From the NCBI GenBank assembly GCA_037074615.1, contig CM073569.1:3788001-3852000 (forward strand): 64,000 nt of DNA, read 5' to 3'. Below the pieces are notes generated by a model. It saw only the letters and a list, made by a program, of their open reading frames with translations. It made no database searches and was not told where the DNA came from. A program made the translations under genes and the position numbers. The DNA comes from Leucaena leucocephala (Eukaryota > Streptophyta > Magnoliopsida > Fabales > Fabaceae). Shown here in pieces: positions 36,411-48,254 of the stretch (its first letter is position 1; every line of letters starts with the position of its first letter).

Positions 36411-39109
36411 ATGGTAATGGAATTGCTCAAATTGTCAAAGCTCAAGCTCCAACTTCAAGCTCTTGTCACTGAAGTTCGAGAGCTCAGAGTAAAAATTTCT
36501 TTCCCTGACTTGCCATTTTCTTTGTTCTAAGCGCAATAGATCGTTAATAACTCGTGTTTTTCAGGAAAGGGAACACACAGAGACCGAACAACACCAACAC
36601 GGAATTCAGGTTTTCATTTTGATACAGTTGTTCATTTTTGGCCGTATCTTGATTTTCTGTTGATCTGATTGTGACATTTGAGAGCGAAAACAGAAGCAGA
36701 AACAAAGCGAGGAAGAGAATAACAGAAAAATACAGGACTTGCAAGCCGAGTTAGCTTCAGTTAAAGAAGAGTGCCAGAAACTCGAACGAAGGGTGCGTTT
36801 TTCCCCATTTTGTTTTAATCGATAATTTCAAATTAACACGATTGTTCGCTAGAGTTATTTTCTATCAGTTGCTATTTGATAATGCACAGTTTCAAATTCA
36901 ACATTTTCATTGCAGGTGAATTACCTTCAGAACGACAATGCTTTGCTTGAAATCCAGCAAAAAGAGTTGAAGGATACCATACAAAGCCTACTTTTGTCCA
37001 GAGAAAATTTCATGCATGCTTACGAGGTTCGTATATGGTTAAGCTTCATGTTACAATTGGTTTTCTCAATTTAGTGATTTTTCTACTCTGGTGTTGTGCA
37101 GGAAACCACTTCTGAAATGAGACGTTCAATTGAAACCAAAGATAGAAAGCTCAACGTTCTTTCTGAGAAGATAAAGGCCCACCTATCGTTATTCAATTCA
37201 ATAGAGAAGGAGGCGTTTTCTATCAAGCAAATTGTGGATAACGTCCAGAGTCTTGTCAATGAAAAAGAGAAAATAGGCAAGTAGCTTTCCAAACTCTTAT
37301 TCTGAAGCCTGCTCATTTGAGGGCACTCAGACAAATTATAATAGTTTCACTGCCTATTGACATTTTTTTTAAATGTTTCTTGTATTTAGAGGCTGACTTG
37401 AGAAACAAAATGGATCAGATCTCTACATTTGAAAAAGTATTTGTGGGTAATTTAAATTTCTTACTGACCCGTCTTAATATTTGAAATATTGGGTATGTTA
37501 TAAATAAGTTGTTTATGCATATTGAATTAAGAGAACTAATTGATACATTTAGTGACCGACTGCCTCCAATAGGAAGACGCTTGTGTGCAATAAAAAAAGA
37601 AAACTAGCATTCCACCTATGTTTTATTTGCTGGAAAACCTACATTTTCGCAGAAAATATAACCGACTCAAGAAATAAACTGGAAAGGATTGAAGATGAGT
37701 TAAGAAGAAAGGATAAATTCATCTCAGAGTTAGAAGCAAAGCTGGTCGCAGAAAAGCTCAGCAACAATAGCCCAGCTCAAATTGAAGATATATCCTTACC
37801 AGCAAGGAATAAAAATTGGAATCGAGTACCGGAAAATTAATATGCACTTTTGTCCGCGTATTTTGAAGTCTTCTCTTAACCGGCCTCACCTTCAGAAAAA
37901 TTTATCAGTAAAGGACGTAATGATGCAGAACTTAATTTCAGATAAACAGGTGCCACATTCATTTTTTCTCAATATTATATTTTCAAATTGTCAATCCTTG
38001 AGATTTTCCTAGTTCTCTGAACATGCTTTGTTCACAGGCATTACAGTATGAAGTTGGAAGTTTAAGACTCGTCCTACAGAAGATTAAGGACACTGTCAGA
38101 AATATGAATGAGGAGGTAAATATAATTCATAGCTTTTCTTGGTACAAAATTTTGATTGTTCAGCATGTACTTCTCATCAGGGATTCTATGAAGCATTTCA
38201 AGTTGCACATTTAATTATTATATCTTTTAAATTACGTTTATTTAAAGTATTTCGGAAATGTACCCTGAGGACAATTGTGTTTGGGGAAAGTATGGCGCTG
38301 GAAATAAATCTTTATCCCTACTCAATTTATGGACCTAGCACTTGTAGAAACAAATGTATACTCAAATAAGTAGTTGTTATGGTCCTCAAATGAAAAAGTA
38401 GTAGTAAAATTCTTTTTCTTTATAGAGTGTCCTTGTCTGCATAATTAGCAGATAAGTATTTTGTTTTTGCTGTACAGCTGTTACTTCATTGCATCTAGAG
38501 ATCATTACTTCCAATTAGTTCTTAAACACAACGCTTATTTCTATGCCAGGACAAAAGTTTATTCTGTTCGATATTGCGACATGACGAAGCATCTGGAATG
38601 GATATGGAGGTTGAAGAAAATAGGTAAAGACAATTTTTGGCTCATAACAGCTAACTTCTTTTGAATTTACATTTTAAGCTTTAGATTCAAAATTCGCTCG
38701 CAAAAGCCTATAAGTCTGCATGAACAAAATTTAGACCCACTATATCATGTATTGAAATTTCAGTCTAATATGAACGAGCAGGATATGGTTTCAATGTTTC
38801 ATTGATATCTCCTGCACATAGCTTGCATTATTTTAAGGGCGTCAATGGACCTGCAAAGTAACAATTCCTGTCATAAATAAGTTTAATATGTCCAGAGTTA
38901 TTTAAGAGGCATAATTATTGGTCATTGTGTGAGAAGTGACAGATAGTTTACACAAGAAACAAGTAATAGCATGACTTTGAAACTAAGGATAAGTAGATTC
39001 AATTGTTACATTCTTCTTAATTATTTATGGGAATTCCTTTCCAAGGATGGGAGATGTATCTCAAGACAAGGAAGAGAATGATCAAGAACTCGTGGAATCA
39101 CCCTCTTAA
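36411..39109 (+). CDS. unrecognised coiled-coil protein, 335 residues, 11 exons
   Basis: The exons are 36411-36488, 36565-36609, 36694-36792, 36916-37026, 37102-37276, 37390-37446, 37653-37825, 37896-37949, 38038-38115, 38550-38623 and 39046-39109; together they give one open frame of 336 codons. Translation begins MVMELLKLSKLKLQLQALV. It stays charged and heptad-like almost throughout (for example IQDLQAELASVKEECQKLE and LRNKMDQISTFEKVF), with no signal peptide or membrane segment. It ends with an acidic tail, EENDQELVESPS. Intron 5 (37277-37389) needs a GC donor, AG|GCAAGT, because GT alternatives hit a stop. The donor of exon 7 (GTACCG) is weak and its intron only 70 bp. The upstream E2F and telo-box elements hint at a role in dividing cells. 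I know no function and offer none. Confidence 0.8.
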
Positions 39110-39880
39110 ATAAAATTCAGGTTTGATATGCCTGTGCTTTTCCTCTCTGAATGCTAGCATAGTCGTTGGAGGTTAACATTTCAAGTTATCAACAATTTAT
39201 TTACCATATATCTGAAAGGTGGATATATGCACAAGAAACAGTTCCTTACTTCCTTTAAACCATGGCAGTCAGAGTACAATAATTTATCCTTCAAAATGAA
39301 ATATTCAATTCTTCTTGGATTACATTTTGGCTGTTCAGCTTCAGATATCCAAAAAAGATGAATGGAGATCCAATTTCCTGAGTTAACATTTGTCATTAAA
39401 TTTTTGTTATTTTAGCTATTTATGTGAGATTTGTCAAGTATTCTTTCTAATATGGTTAAAAAAGGTATTCAAGATTGTCAACTGATTTTGATGTCAGCTC
39501 AGTTGCCTAGAGCAATTGAAGGAAATAAATTTTCTTCTTGCCCAGCGTACAGGTAAATGAGATAACAAGATTTCTCTGAATAATTTAACAGGATAGCAAA
39601 ACGGTTGAGGCTGAAGTTAATTATTTGCAAAATTGAAGAAGTTGGCCTTTGGAAAAAGAAAAGGAAAAAAAGAAGTTAGCGACAGAATTATTTTTTTGTT
39701 TTTTTTGGGGTACAGTTAGCGACAGAATTGAAATATGGCAAGTAGAGAATTTGATGCCTAGACTTCGAAAATTTTAAAAACGCGATCCAAGTTTTGTTTT
39801 GACACTCTTGAGGAAGGAGTTTGGGCTTCTGGGGACAGCACTTGTATAAAGTCTATGTATATAATGTATCTTTAAAAATA

Positions 39881-40070
39881 CCAACGGGGGTTGGTCCGAG
39901 TAGTAAGCGACTCGGTATCGCTTAAGCGAGGTCTCGAGTTCGAGTCTTAGCGAATGCAGAAAATTTCCGTTGGGAGACTCACCCACCATAGCCAGGTGCG
40001 CGACGCGGGTCGAATCCGGATGTAGTCGGGGCAAAACTCCGGTGAACCGGGTGGGCAACCAAAAAAAAAA
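39881..40070 (+). mobile_element. tRNA-derived SINE, younger copy
   Basis: CCAACGGGGGTTGGTCCGAG opens a 180-bp unit with an A-box-like TTGGTCCGAGTAG and a B-box-like GAGTTCGAGTC about 45 bases later. The body contains TTGGGAGACTCACCCACC and ACTCCGGTGAACCGGGTG, and a run of ten A follows. CpG dinucleotides are abundant, so the copy is young or little methylated. I do not know the family name. Confidence 0.7.
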
Positions 40071-40080
40071 TTCTCATGCA

Positions 40081-40268
40081 ACCAACGAGGATAATCCGAG
40101 TGATAAATAATTTAGTATCATTTAAGTGATGTTTCGAGTTTGAGTTTTAGCATATGTAAAAAATCTCTGTTGAGAGACTCATCCACCATAGTCAGGTGTG
40201 TGACGTGGGTCAGATCTGGATATAGTCTGGGTAAAACTCCGATGAACTGAGTGAGCAATAAAAAAAAA
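40081..40268 (+). mobile_element. tRNA-derived SINE, older CpG-depleted copy
   Basis: This lies 200 bp downstream of the first copy, in the same orientation, and aligns end to end: ACCAACGAGGATAATCCGAG at the head, TGAGAGACTCATCCACC in the body, ACTCCGATGAACTGAGTG at the tail, then an A-run. Most CpG sites of its neighbour read TG or CA here. TTCTCATGCA just before and TTCATGCA just after may be its target duplication. Confidence 0.65.
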
Positions 40269-42949
40269 TTCATGCAAAATAATAAGATATACAGATGGCA
40301 GATAATTAGATTCTTTAAATTCTTAGGTTTTATGCATAAAAAATATTTTGTTGAAAAAAATAAAATTTATTTTAGTAATTTTTATATTTTAGGAGGATTA
40401 ATTTTTAGTTGTTAGTTAATCCGAACTCTACTAAAAAATATCTCATGCAAATACTGCCAGTTGCTTCTAACGAAAAGAAAAGAAAACGCGTACAAGGACG
40501 TGAATTCCTCAACCCACGGGATTCATCAGACCGCTTAAAATAAAGCATGATCTGATTCCCCAATTTGATTAGTTTCTCGAACGTTTGACAAATTTGCTGC
40601 GCTGGAGATTATTTATGCCATTCATTTATAATAAATATCTGTATACTCAATCGAGTCTCATTTTTAGGTTACTTTTAGTATTTTTTTTATTAAAATAAAG
40701 AAAAATCTTAAAATTCATAAACTCTACCTAAAAATTAAAAAAAAAAAAGCTTTTTTACTTTACTTCTATCAAATTAATACTTCTCCCGTACTAAGTATAT
40801 GTGAATTGATTGAAATTAGTTAAAAAAGACATTGTAGATGATTTTTCTAATCGTATTAAAAATGTTTAATTTAATAGTGATATAAGTGAGGTGGGAATCT
40901 AAGGGAAATTTTAAATGTAGAGAAAAATTTAAAACACTTTATGGTAATCAAGGTGGTTGACTGCTTTGAGGACTTCAATTAAAGAGGTGGGGTGGGGTTA
41001 CAGCAAAGCAAGGAGTAAACTAAATGAAAGGCAGGTGGCCACATTAAAGAGGAAACTTTGGATACAGTGAAAAGGAAGTCAATGATGAGAGTTTTCCAAA
41101 ACTGCTATAACCCTATTCCTATTAATCAAATGACGTTTGATTTGGTTTTGGATTTCAGAATTTAATGTTTGGTCAGAATCTCCTCAAAAATTAAACTCCC
41201 CCCTTGGATCTCTCCTCATGTCATTCCAGTCTCCAGATTCTCCTTCGATCCTCCCATTTATTACCCTTTCAAAATTTCACGCCTAAATTTTCCAATTTCA
41301 CCCATTTTACTCCTTCTCTGTCACAAGAACGAGGGCACTTTTTCCTTATACAAAAAAAATTCACACGAGTTAGATTTCAATTTTTTTTTAGATTTAATAT
41401 ATATTTTTAAATTTAAAAAATATTTATATATTGTTCACTAATAAAATTTTTATTTGAATCACAGGATTTAAATTCATAATTTTATAAATTTACAAAATAA
41501 TTTTTTATTAACTGTATCTATTTTTGCTAATAAGATGCTCTCCTTACTTTTGCATCAATTGCCTAACTTTACCAATTACCGCATTAGATTAATTCAAAAG
41601 TTTGAAGGAAGACATTTCCAATATATGATTTGTAATTAAGATTTTTATATTAATCTTGTTCTAGAAGCTAGAAACTTAAAGATTAGCTACATAGTTCAAC
41701 AGGATGGAGAAACTGTTTTTTTTTTATATAAAATTTTAGGTAAGTTAGAGATTTATTAAGACTAAAATATGTCTCTAAACTCAAAAAATACTAACAGAGA
41801 TACTTACAGATTATCTACTAATAAAATTCTTATATTAGTAATAGAATTTGAACTCACGACTTTATGAGTTATGAGTTAACTATTTACTAACATGATTAAT
41901 ATTTATTGCCTATAAATGGTAAAAATGATTGGAGGAAACCGTGCATTCTAAAATGAGCGAGGGTGAATTTTAGGACAATAAGCAACTTATAGTTATATAT
42001 ATGTTGTTTCGCCAAATAGGAGGCTATGTGATTTGTCTTGCTGATCAAATTTATTCCCACAACATCATAATTCGGCCACCAACTAATAGAACGCAGTTGT
42101 GGATTTTGCTTTATTTTGTTTGATTAATTGGCAAGGCAAGATTTTGCTTTATGGACTTTTGTTCTTTTGCCACAACAGAGTTGCATATATTTCATTTAAC
42201 ATTTTTAGTGGGTCCCATATCAATTATATCTTTGAAAACTCCAAACCCCTTTGATTGCTTCCAATCACAGATGATTCTGCATTCAAAAACTCTCACACAC
42301 ACACCCACACATAAAAAATATTATTTAAAAATAAAAAATGTCTCTCCGAGTATTTTATAAAAAAAATTGAAGATCCCCATGCTTTAATTTCTGGAACATT
42401 TTGAATTTAAAATTAAGAGAGAGAGAGAGAGAGAGAGAAAATTGTTTCAATTACTTGCCCAATAAAGTTATTAGTTTTATAATATATATTTAATATGAAC
42501 AACTGATCACCTATTGCAAGAGAGGTTAGCATCTGGACTTTGACTATAATTGGAGTACATCAAATCAAATAACGTTGCTTCCCCACACAATCAACACAAC
42601 AATTACATCAATCATAGATTTAATTATAGTTATAATGTCTACTTCAATCTCCCAGGTTACTTGTCCATTCGAAATTTGACCATAACCCATATGTGTACTA
42701 TACTATCATTTCACCATTATTACTGAATTCCTTTTATTTTACCTCATCCAATCCCCATTAAGTGGATAATTTTACGAGAGATTAAATCTAAACAAAAAAA
42801 TACTACACCGTCGTCCTTTTTTTTTTAATAAAATGACTATTATATATATATTAAAGTTAATACAAAATTACATATAAAACAAACCCCATCACAAAGGGGA
42901 AGCAGTTAATAGCATTTGTGGGGAGTCTAAAGTACACACATAAAAGGCT

Positions 42950-43660
42950 TATTTGCGTAACTTTAAACCTAAATTTTAAAAACAAAAATTAATTTAAATT
43001 TTAGTTGAATTTTTTTTTAAAACAAACAGTTATATTTGTTTAAAAGAGCTTCTGGACTAAACTATTATTTAAAACGATAACTTTATATAAGCTCATAGGA
43101 ATAATTTTTAGAATAGTAAAAGAGTTTATGAACTACCTATTTACTATTTTATTCCTATTTTTTGTCTACTCTCTTTTCTTCTTTCTCCTCTCTCTCCTTC
43201 TCCTTCGCCTCTGTGTTGATGTCTTGCTCTCCTTCGTGTTGTCGTCTTGCTCGCCTCCACAAGTCGCCGTCACAAATCTGGTTGGTCGGAGAAGAAGCTG
43301 TGTTTCACAGTCACTGCTCAGAGAGAAAAAGAGGAAGTCGCTGTAGTAGAAAAACAAGTCGTCACTCGTTGCTTGCTACTCACCATCGCTCCTCACCCCT
43401 TGCCATGGGTCGCTGCACGTTGTGTCGTGGAGATGATGAACAGTTGTTGATAATTAATTTATATTTTTTATCTCATACTATTTATAGTAATTTACTAATA
43501 TAAAAAATTATTTTTAAAATAATTATCTAAACACTCGTTTATTTAGAATAATTTTTATTCTATAAACTTTTCTCTAAAAGCACTTTTTCAAAAGCTGTCC
43601 AAAAATCCTTTTTCTCTATAAGTCATTTTCTAAAGGTCTATCTAAACACATACAACATGC
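42950..43660. mobile_element. probable non-autonomous element, copy B, with a GC-richer core
   Basis: The outer parts match the element near 8.0-8.4 kb (TTACTATTTTATTCCTA on the left, TAGTAATTTACTAATATAAA on the right, ending near CTATCTAAACACATA). Between them lies a different, clearly GC-richer stretch at about 43200-43440. Its open frames resemble no protein I know. The core may be captured DNA or simply a diverged centre. Confidence 0.35.
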
Positions 43661-46204
43661 AAAAGGAAGCCTGAATATATTATCTTTTTTTAAGTCTAGA
43701 TAGTTTTTTATTAGAAACAATCATATTCGATACACTATTAGATATTAAATATAGGTACTTCTACTAATAAAAATTTAAAATTTAATTTATCAGGATAAGT
43801 TCTTCACGTTAGATCCAACCCCGTTTAAGATGGCGACAAAAACGTGATTTTACTTCAAAATTTTCCGTACTATATATGTAGTATTAAAAGCTAGGAAAAA
43901 TCTCGTTACAGTACTTTCTTTGATTTGTGTCGGGACTGTTTTTCACAGTTATTGTGTATTGACCAAGTTACGAGCTGTTTTCATTTAAGATTATGAATGA
44001 TAATAAGAAGAAGAAGAATTGTTAAAAGATACACAAGACAAAGGGATAGATATAAACTCAAGTTTCACCCGGCAAGTGAAAATCAGAAACCAGAGATTCA
44101 TGTATTGACATGTTTGGCATTTAATATTTGTGAAGAAGAAGAAGACGACGACAGTCAAAGCCTCCATAAATTCTCTCTTTTGTTCTCTTGCCTTCTTCTG
44201 GACTTACTTATATTCTTCCCTGTTTTTACCTCTCGTTCAAGTATTATATTCTTCTTATCTTATTAGTCTCTCTCATTAATTATTCTTTTCAAACATCTTT
44301 ATATATTCTAAGCATAACACGCTTCTAGAGATCAGAAAAAGTACTTTGATTTTTTAATGAAAGACACATTGCATTTGTATATATTTATTAAATAAAGTTG
44401 GCTATATAGATCACACATATCATTGTGCTCTATCAAGTATTAAATCTTTAGATAGACTATTAATCAAAATGTTTCGCTCAATAACTTTATGGAGTATTCT
44501 CTTCTGTCTTCTTTTACTCTTTTTCGTATGATTTCACACTACTTGATTTATCCTCTTCACTGCTACTACTTTTTCAAATGATTTTTAACTATTTTCATTT
44601 TAATAGATATCAGTCTAAATCACCTCAAATAATTTTCAACTATTTTTATTTTAATAGATTTCACTCAAACTCTTTTTTATATATATTTATTATAAATTTT
44701 ATCCTTTTTTATATTATTATATTTCATCTCAATATTTTTATCTCAGCTATTTTCAATATATGCTATTGTTATACTATATTACACTGTTAGGTTTATAAAC
44801 GTGCGATAGAATATTTATAGTACATGGCCCTTTAAATCCAAAAAAAATATCTAAAATGTATAATGTGTTCGCTTTGCATAATTCTTCTTGTCTCCCTACT
44901 AGAAGAAATTAGAGGAATATAGATGATCCAAAATATTCGATTAAATAGTTAGCTATAATGTTTCTTGATATTAGCTATAAGGATGGGTTGATTTATAAGA
45001 AAAGGTTCATGAATCAGGATCATTCAAACCTTTTTTCAGCTAAAAATATTTAAATGGATCTTACAATACAAAGTAAATTAAAGTTCATGTAACTTTTATT
45101 TATTTTTTAAATATATATACACAGGTATTTCATAAAAGGAATATATAGTTTCGCTATGACTTATCGTCATTTTATTTATTTTGTTATCAACTTTTATTAA
45201 TTTCAACACTTATATTAAACTACTACTTTCTTACATATTTTCTTAAGAAGAATATTTCAGTCAAAGAAAATTTTGAATTTACCTAAAATACATATTTTAA
45301 AACTAAAGAAGGAAATTTATGTGTTCGCTTATTAAACAACAGATGATCGAACTCTATATAATGTAGTAGTATATTTTCAAAAAAGCTTGGATGGAATAAT
45401 CGGATTTGGTAAAAAATAACATGGTTAGGCACATTCGTCGGTGAAACCTGTTAAAAATAGAACAAGATTCGTTCATATGTATGTGTACGTTAGTTAATTA
45501 TGGAATTTAACGTAAATTATGTTGATAGTAGTGTATGGTGTTAAAAAAAAAAACCTTTTAAAGAGAATGATGATCTAATAGTATAATTATTGCTATTTTG
45601 TTTATTTATTTTTTTATTGGGATACTTTTTTTAATAAAATAAATGTGCAAAGTCATTTTCCAATAGGAATCGAAAAGACTTCTGAGTTCTGAGCACGATA
45701 TTTCTCAGATTCCCAGTTTTGTTTCCTTTGACCAATCCTAGTTTTGTTTTGTTCCAACTAGAATTTTTTTAATAAAACAGATCAAATACCATCCAAGGCT
45801 TTCGATAGTGGCCTTTTTTGTTTCCTGGTTTAATTAAATTCGTTTAACCAACTTGTAGTAGAGGATTTTAACTTTATTCTCATGTTAATCTCACACTAAT
45901 AATTTTTTGTTTAATGGACGGTCAATTTTTTTTTCCTAATTATATCACAAGAAGATTTTAGCAGGAACCCAAGGTTTCATACTGGACAAAATCGACAAAC
46001 TGAGAAATATAATTAAATAAAACATATAATTTAAAGTATTTCATTCGAAACCACGAAGTTTCCTTTATTTTTATGCTATACTTTGGGGAGTATTTTCTTA
46101 AGCCAGAATTAATGCTTGCATTAAATATAAGAAAAGACAAAATTACACACAGCGCAAAATGCATTTGATCCAACCTAAACCATGGCTCTCACAAAGACAT
46201 TAAA

Positions 46205-46460
46205 TACTTACACAATTTTTAATATAAAACATATTTAATTAATTTAATTAAATTAATAAAATTAATTAATATTATATATTTTATTTAAAACATCATAATT
46301 ATATTTTTAAATTCTCACCCTCTTTCTTATTTAATTATTATTGAGCGAGTATTAATATGGGTAATTTAAAAAAAATAATAAATATAAAAAATAAATTTTA
46401 TATTTAAAATTAAAATTAACCCCTTAATTAAGACATATATTAAGGTTCAAATAAGGATAT
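46205..46460 (+). mobile_element. Stowaway-type MITE, family 1 copy
   Basis: It begins TACTTACACAATTTTTAATA, like the TACTCATCACATCCTTAATA end of the ALA3-intron copy, and shares the middle block TTATTTAATTATTATTGAG. The right end (about 46455-46460) is blurred by AT-rich sequence and a TA run. Confidence 0.5.
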
Positions 46461-46689
46461 ATATATATATATAGAATTTGTAAACAATTTGCTTACTCCT
46501 TTAAAACTTGATATATAACAATCTTTTTAAACACAAATTCAAAAAGGGTAAGTGACCCTTTCTTATTAAACAAATTAAACTTGTATAAAACTATTGAGTC
46601 TAATAATACGAGTACTTATCAACTTAGTTTGTGGACTAAATCGCACGATGAAGGAAAGTGTTGGGATCCACGTTATTTGTTGAAGGAAA

Positions 46690-46951
46690 TATTAATTATT
46701 TTTTTTTATATTTAATATAAGATATAATTTAAGAGTTGATATTAATTTAAATATAAAATTTATTTTTATATTTATTTTTTTAAATTATCCTTATTGATAC
46801 TCTTTAACAATAATCAAGTTAATGAGGGAATGATAGAGTTAAAAAAATAATTATAATATTTTAAAAAAATATCATATTAACTAATTTTTTTAATATAATT
46901 AAATTAATTAAATAAATTTTATTATAAGTAATAGAGAAATACTTAACAAAA
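46690..46951 (-). mobile_element. Stowaway-type MITE, family 1 copy
   Basis: This faces opposite to the copy 230 bp before it. It shares GATACTCTTTAACAATAATC and ATTATAATATTTTAAAAAAA with the 11.1-kb and 20.2-kb copies. The ends are degenerate. Confidence 0.5.
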
Positions 46952-47841
46952 TTTGGGTTGTACATTATTTAGATTTAACTAGGGGTTTCTCCTGTAAACT
47001 CATTGTCCTCAAATTTTGAGTTAAGATATAATGGGAATTGCTTACCTATATGCATATTTTTTACTCCCATCCTTTTGGATTCTCTCTCTAAATAATTTGG
47101 ATGCTAAAAATACTGAATATATATCAAACTTTTTGTAATGGACAAAAAAAGAGGACCGAGGATGAGTTGTTATGAATAGAAAGAAGAGTTAGGTGAAAGA
47201 TCATGGACATCACATTAAGAGAGAAGAGAGACGTAGCCATGTCTTTTATATATATATATATATATATATTCTTGCAAAGCTTGAATTATTTAAGAGCACT
47301 CGTGAGATATTAGATTAAACGTTATGAGAAATGAGAATGACGTTTGGGGCATACTAGCACTATCTTTGTCAAACCCTCTCTCTGTAATTGTCTGTCTCTC
47401 AGTACATGGCTTGTCTCTTCATTAGCTGTACCTGTACCTGTACTTTTCTTTTCTTTTTGCCCTTTGCTGATACTTTCCAACATGATTCATCCTCTTCCCG
47501 GAAAACCATGCCCTCCAACTCTCAAATCACTCATTAACATCACCAAATCCACAATATTACTAAAATACTCACCCCCTTAACCTTTTAGGTTCCCTAATCA
47601 TATACTGATGCAAACTACGGCAACGTAAGACATAGGTTTGGAACCAGATTCACGGCCATACACCCCCCCCCCACACACATATATACGGACACGATAACGA
47701 TAATGACCTTTTTACATGAGAGTGTGAAACGACGTCCAAATAAACGCCAAGAGTACCGCAGCCTCACCGTATAATTGAGGTGGATGGTCCACAAACCGCA
47801 GAAACCAGGGCTTCCCACACGTTCAGCTTATCATCTCTCGC

Positions 47842-47867
47842 CACGTGAAGATCCTGTGTTTACGTGG
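47842..47867. promoter_or_regulatory. G-box/ABRE-like pair upstream of the EDR2-like gene
   Basis: CACGTG (47842-47847) and ACGTGG (47862-47867) lie about 400 bp before the start codon and 14 bp apart. Paired ACGT cores of this kind are common in abscisic-acid-responsive promoters. Their use here is inference. Confidence 0.35.
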
Positions 47868-48214
47868 GGTCCTCCTCCTTCTTCCTCCCCACCCATATGG
47901 CATAACATAAGCAAATTTTGATGCCTTCTTTACGCTGCCATTACCAACTACGACAAGTGCCGTCACTGTGTAAAAATATAAGTATTTTGGTTGCCTCCTG
48001 CAAGTTGAAAAATCCCCTCTTTTTTATTTTCGCTTTTGATTTTTTCTTTTTCTTCTTCTGGGTTGTTGTTTTTTTTATTTATTGGGTTCATTATGACGTT
48101 GTTGTCTTTCTCCTTCCTACCTCAACAAACAAACCCGTAGCTTCCACCCCTCTTTTTCCTTTTCCTCCTCCTTTTCCCTTTCCTTCGTTCTTTCTTTCAC
48201 GGAGTTTGTCTGCA

Positions 48215-48235
48215 ATGGAGGTGATGAGGATCTGA
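48215..48235 (+). other. six-codon upstream ORF in the EDR2-like leader
   Basis: ATG at 48215 begins MEVMRI and stops at 48233-48235, 19 bp before the main ATG. If this ATG is in the mature leader, a ribosome would meet it first, so it could dampen translation of the main frame. The transcription start is not visible. Confidence 0.4.
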
Positions 48236-48254
48236 GGAAGAAGATATTTATGTT

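Larger units (their letters stand above)
39110..48254. other. 9-kb repeat-rich intergenic region
   Basis: Two tandem SINE copies are at 39.88-40.27 kb. Two related SINE-like repeats on the minus strand are at about 41.38-41.52 and 41.72-41.89 kb, both with a degenerate B-box read backward. A (GA)n run is at 42417-42438, a fold-back element with a GC-richer core at 42.95-43.65 kb, and a short tandem repeat (AACTATTTTNATTTTAATAGAT, about 50-bp period) at 44586-44665. Two family 1 MITEs are at 46.2-46.95 kb and a (TA)n tract at 47249-47271. The last 450 bases are the promoter and leader of the next gene. No coding gene is supported. Confidence 0.55.

Noticed and set aside
43162..43503. Cys/Ser/Arg-rich frames in the 43-kb element core
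   Set aside because: Overlapping frames on both strands have no family resemblance; they look like a GC-richer insert rather than a gene.
44578..44790. Asn/Phe/Ile-rich frame with internal repetition
   Set aside because: It arises from a short AT-rich tandem repeat of about 50 bp, not from a protein gene.
47918..48235. 105-residue frame before the EDR2-like gene
   Set aside because: It is a pyrimidine-rich leader translated as Phe-rich sequence. Only the short upstream ORF at its end is worth noting.
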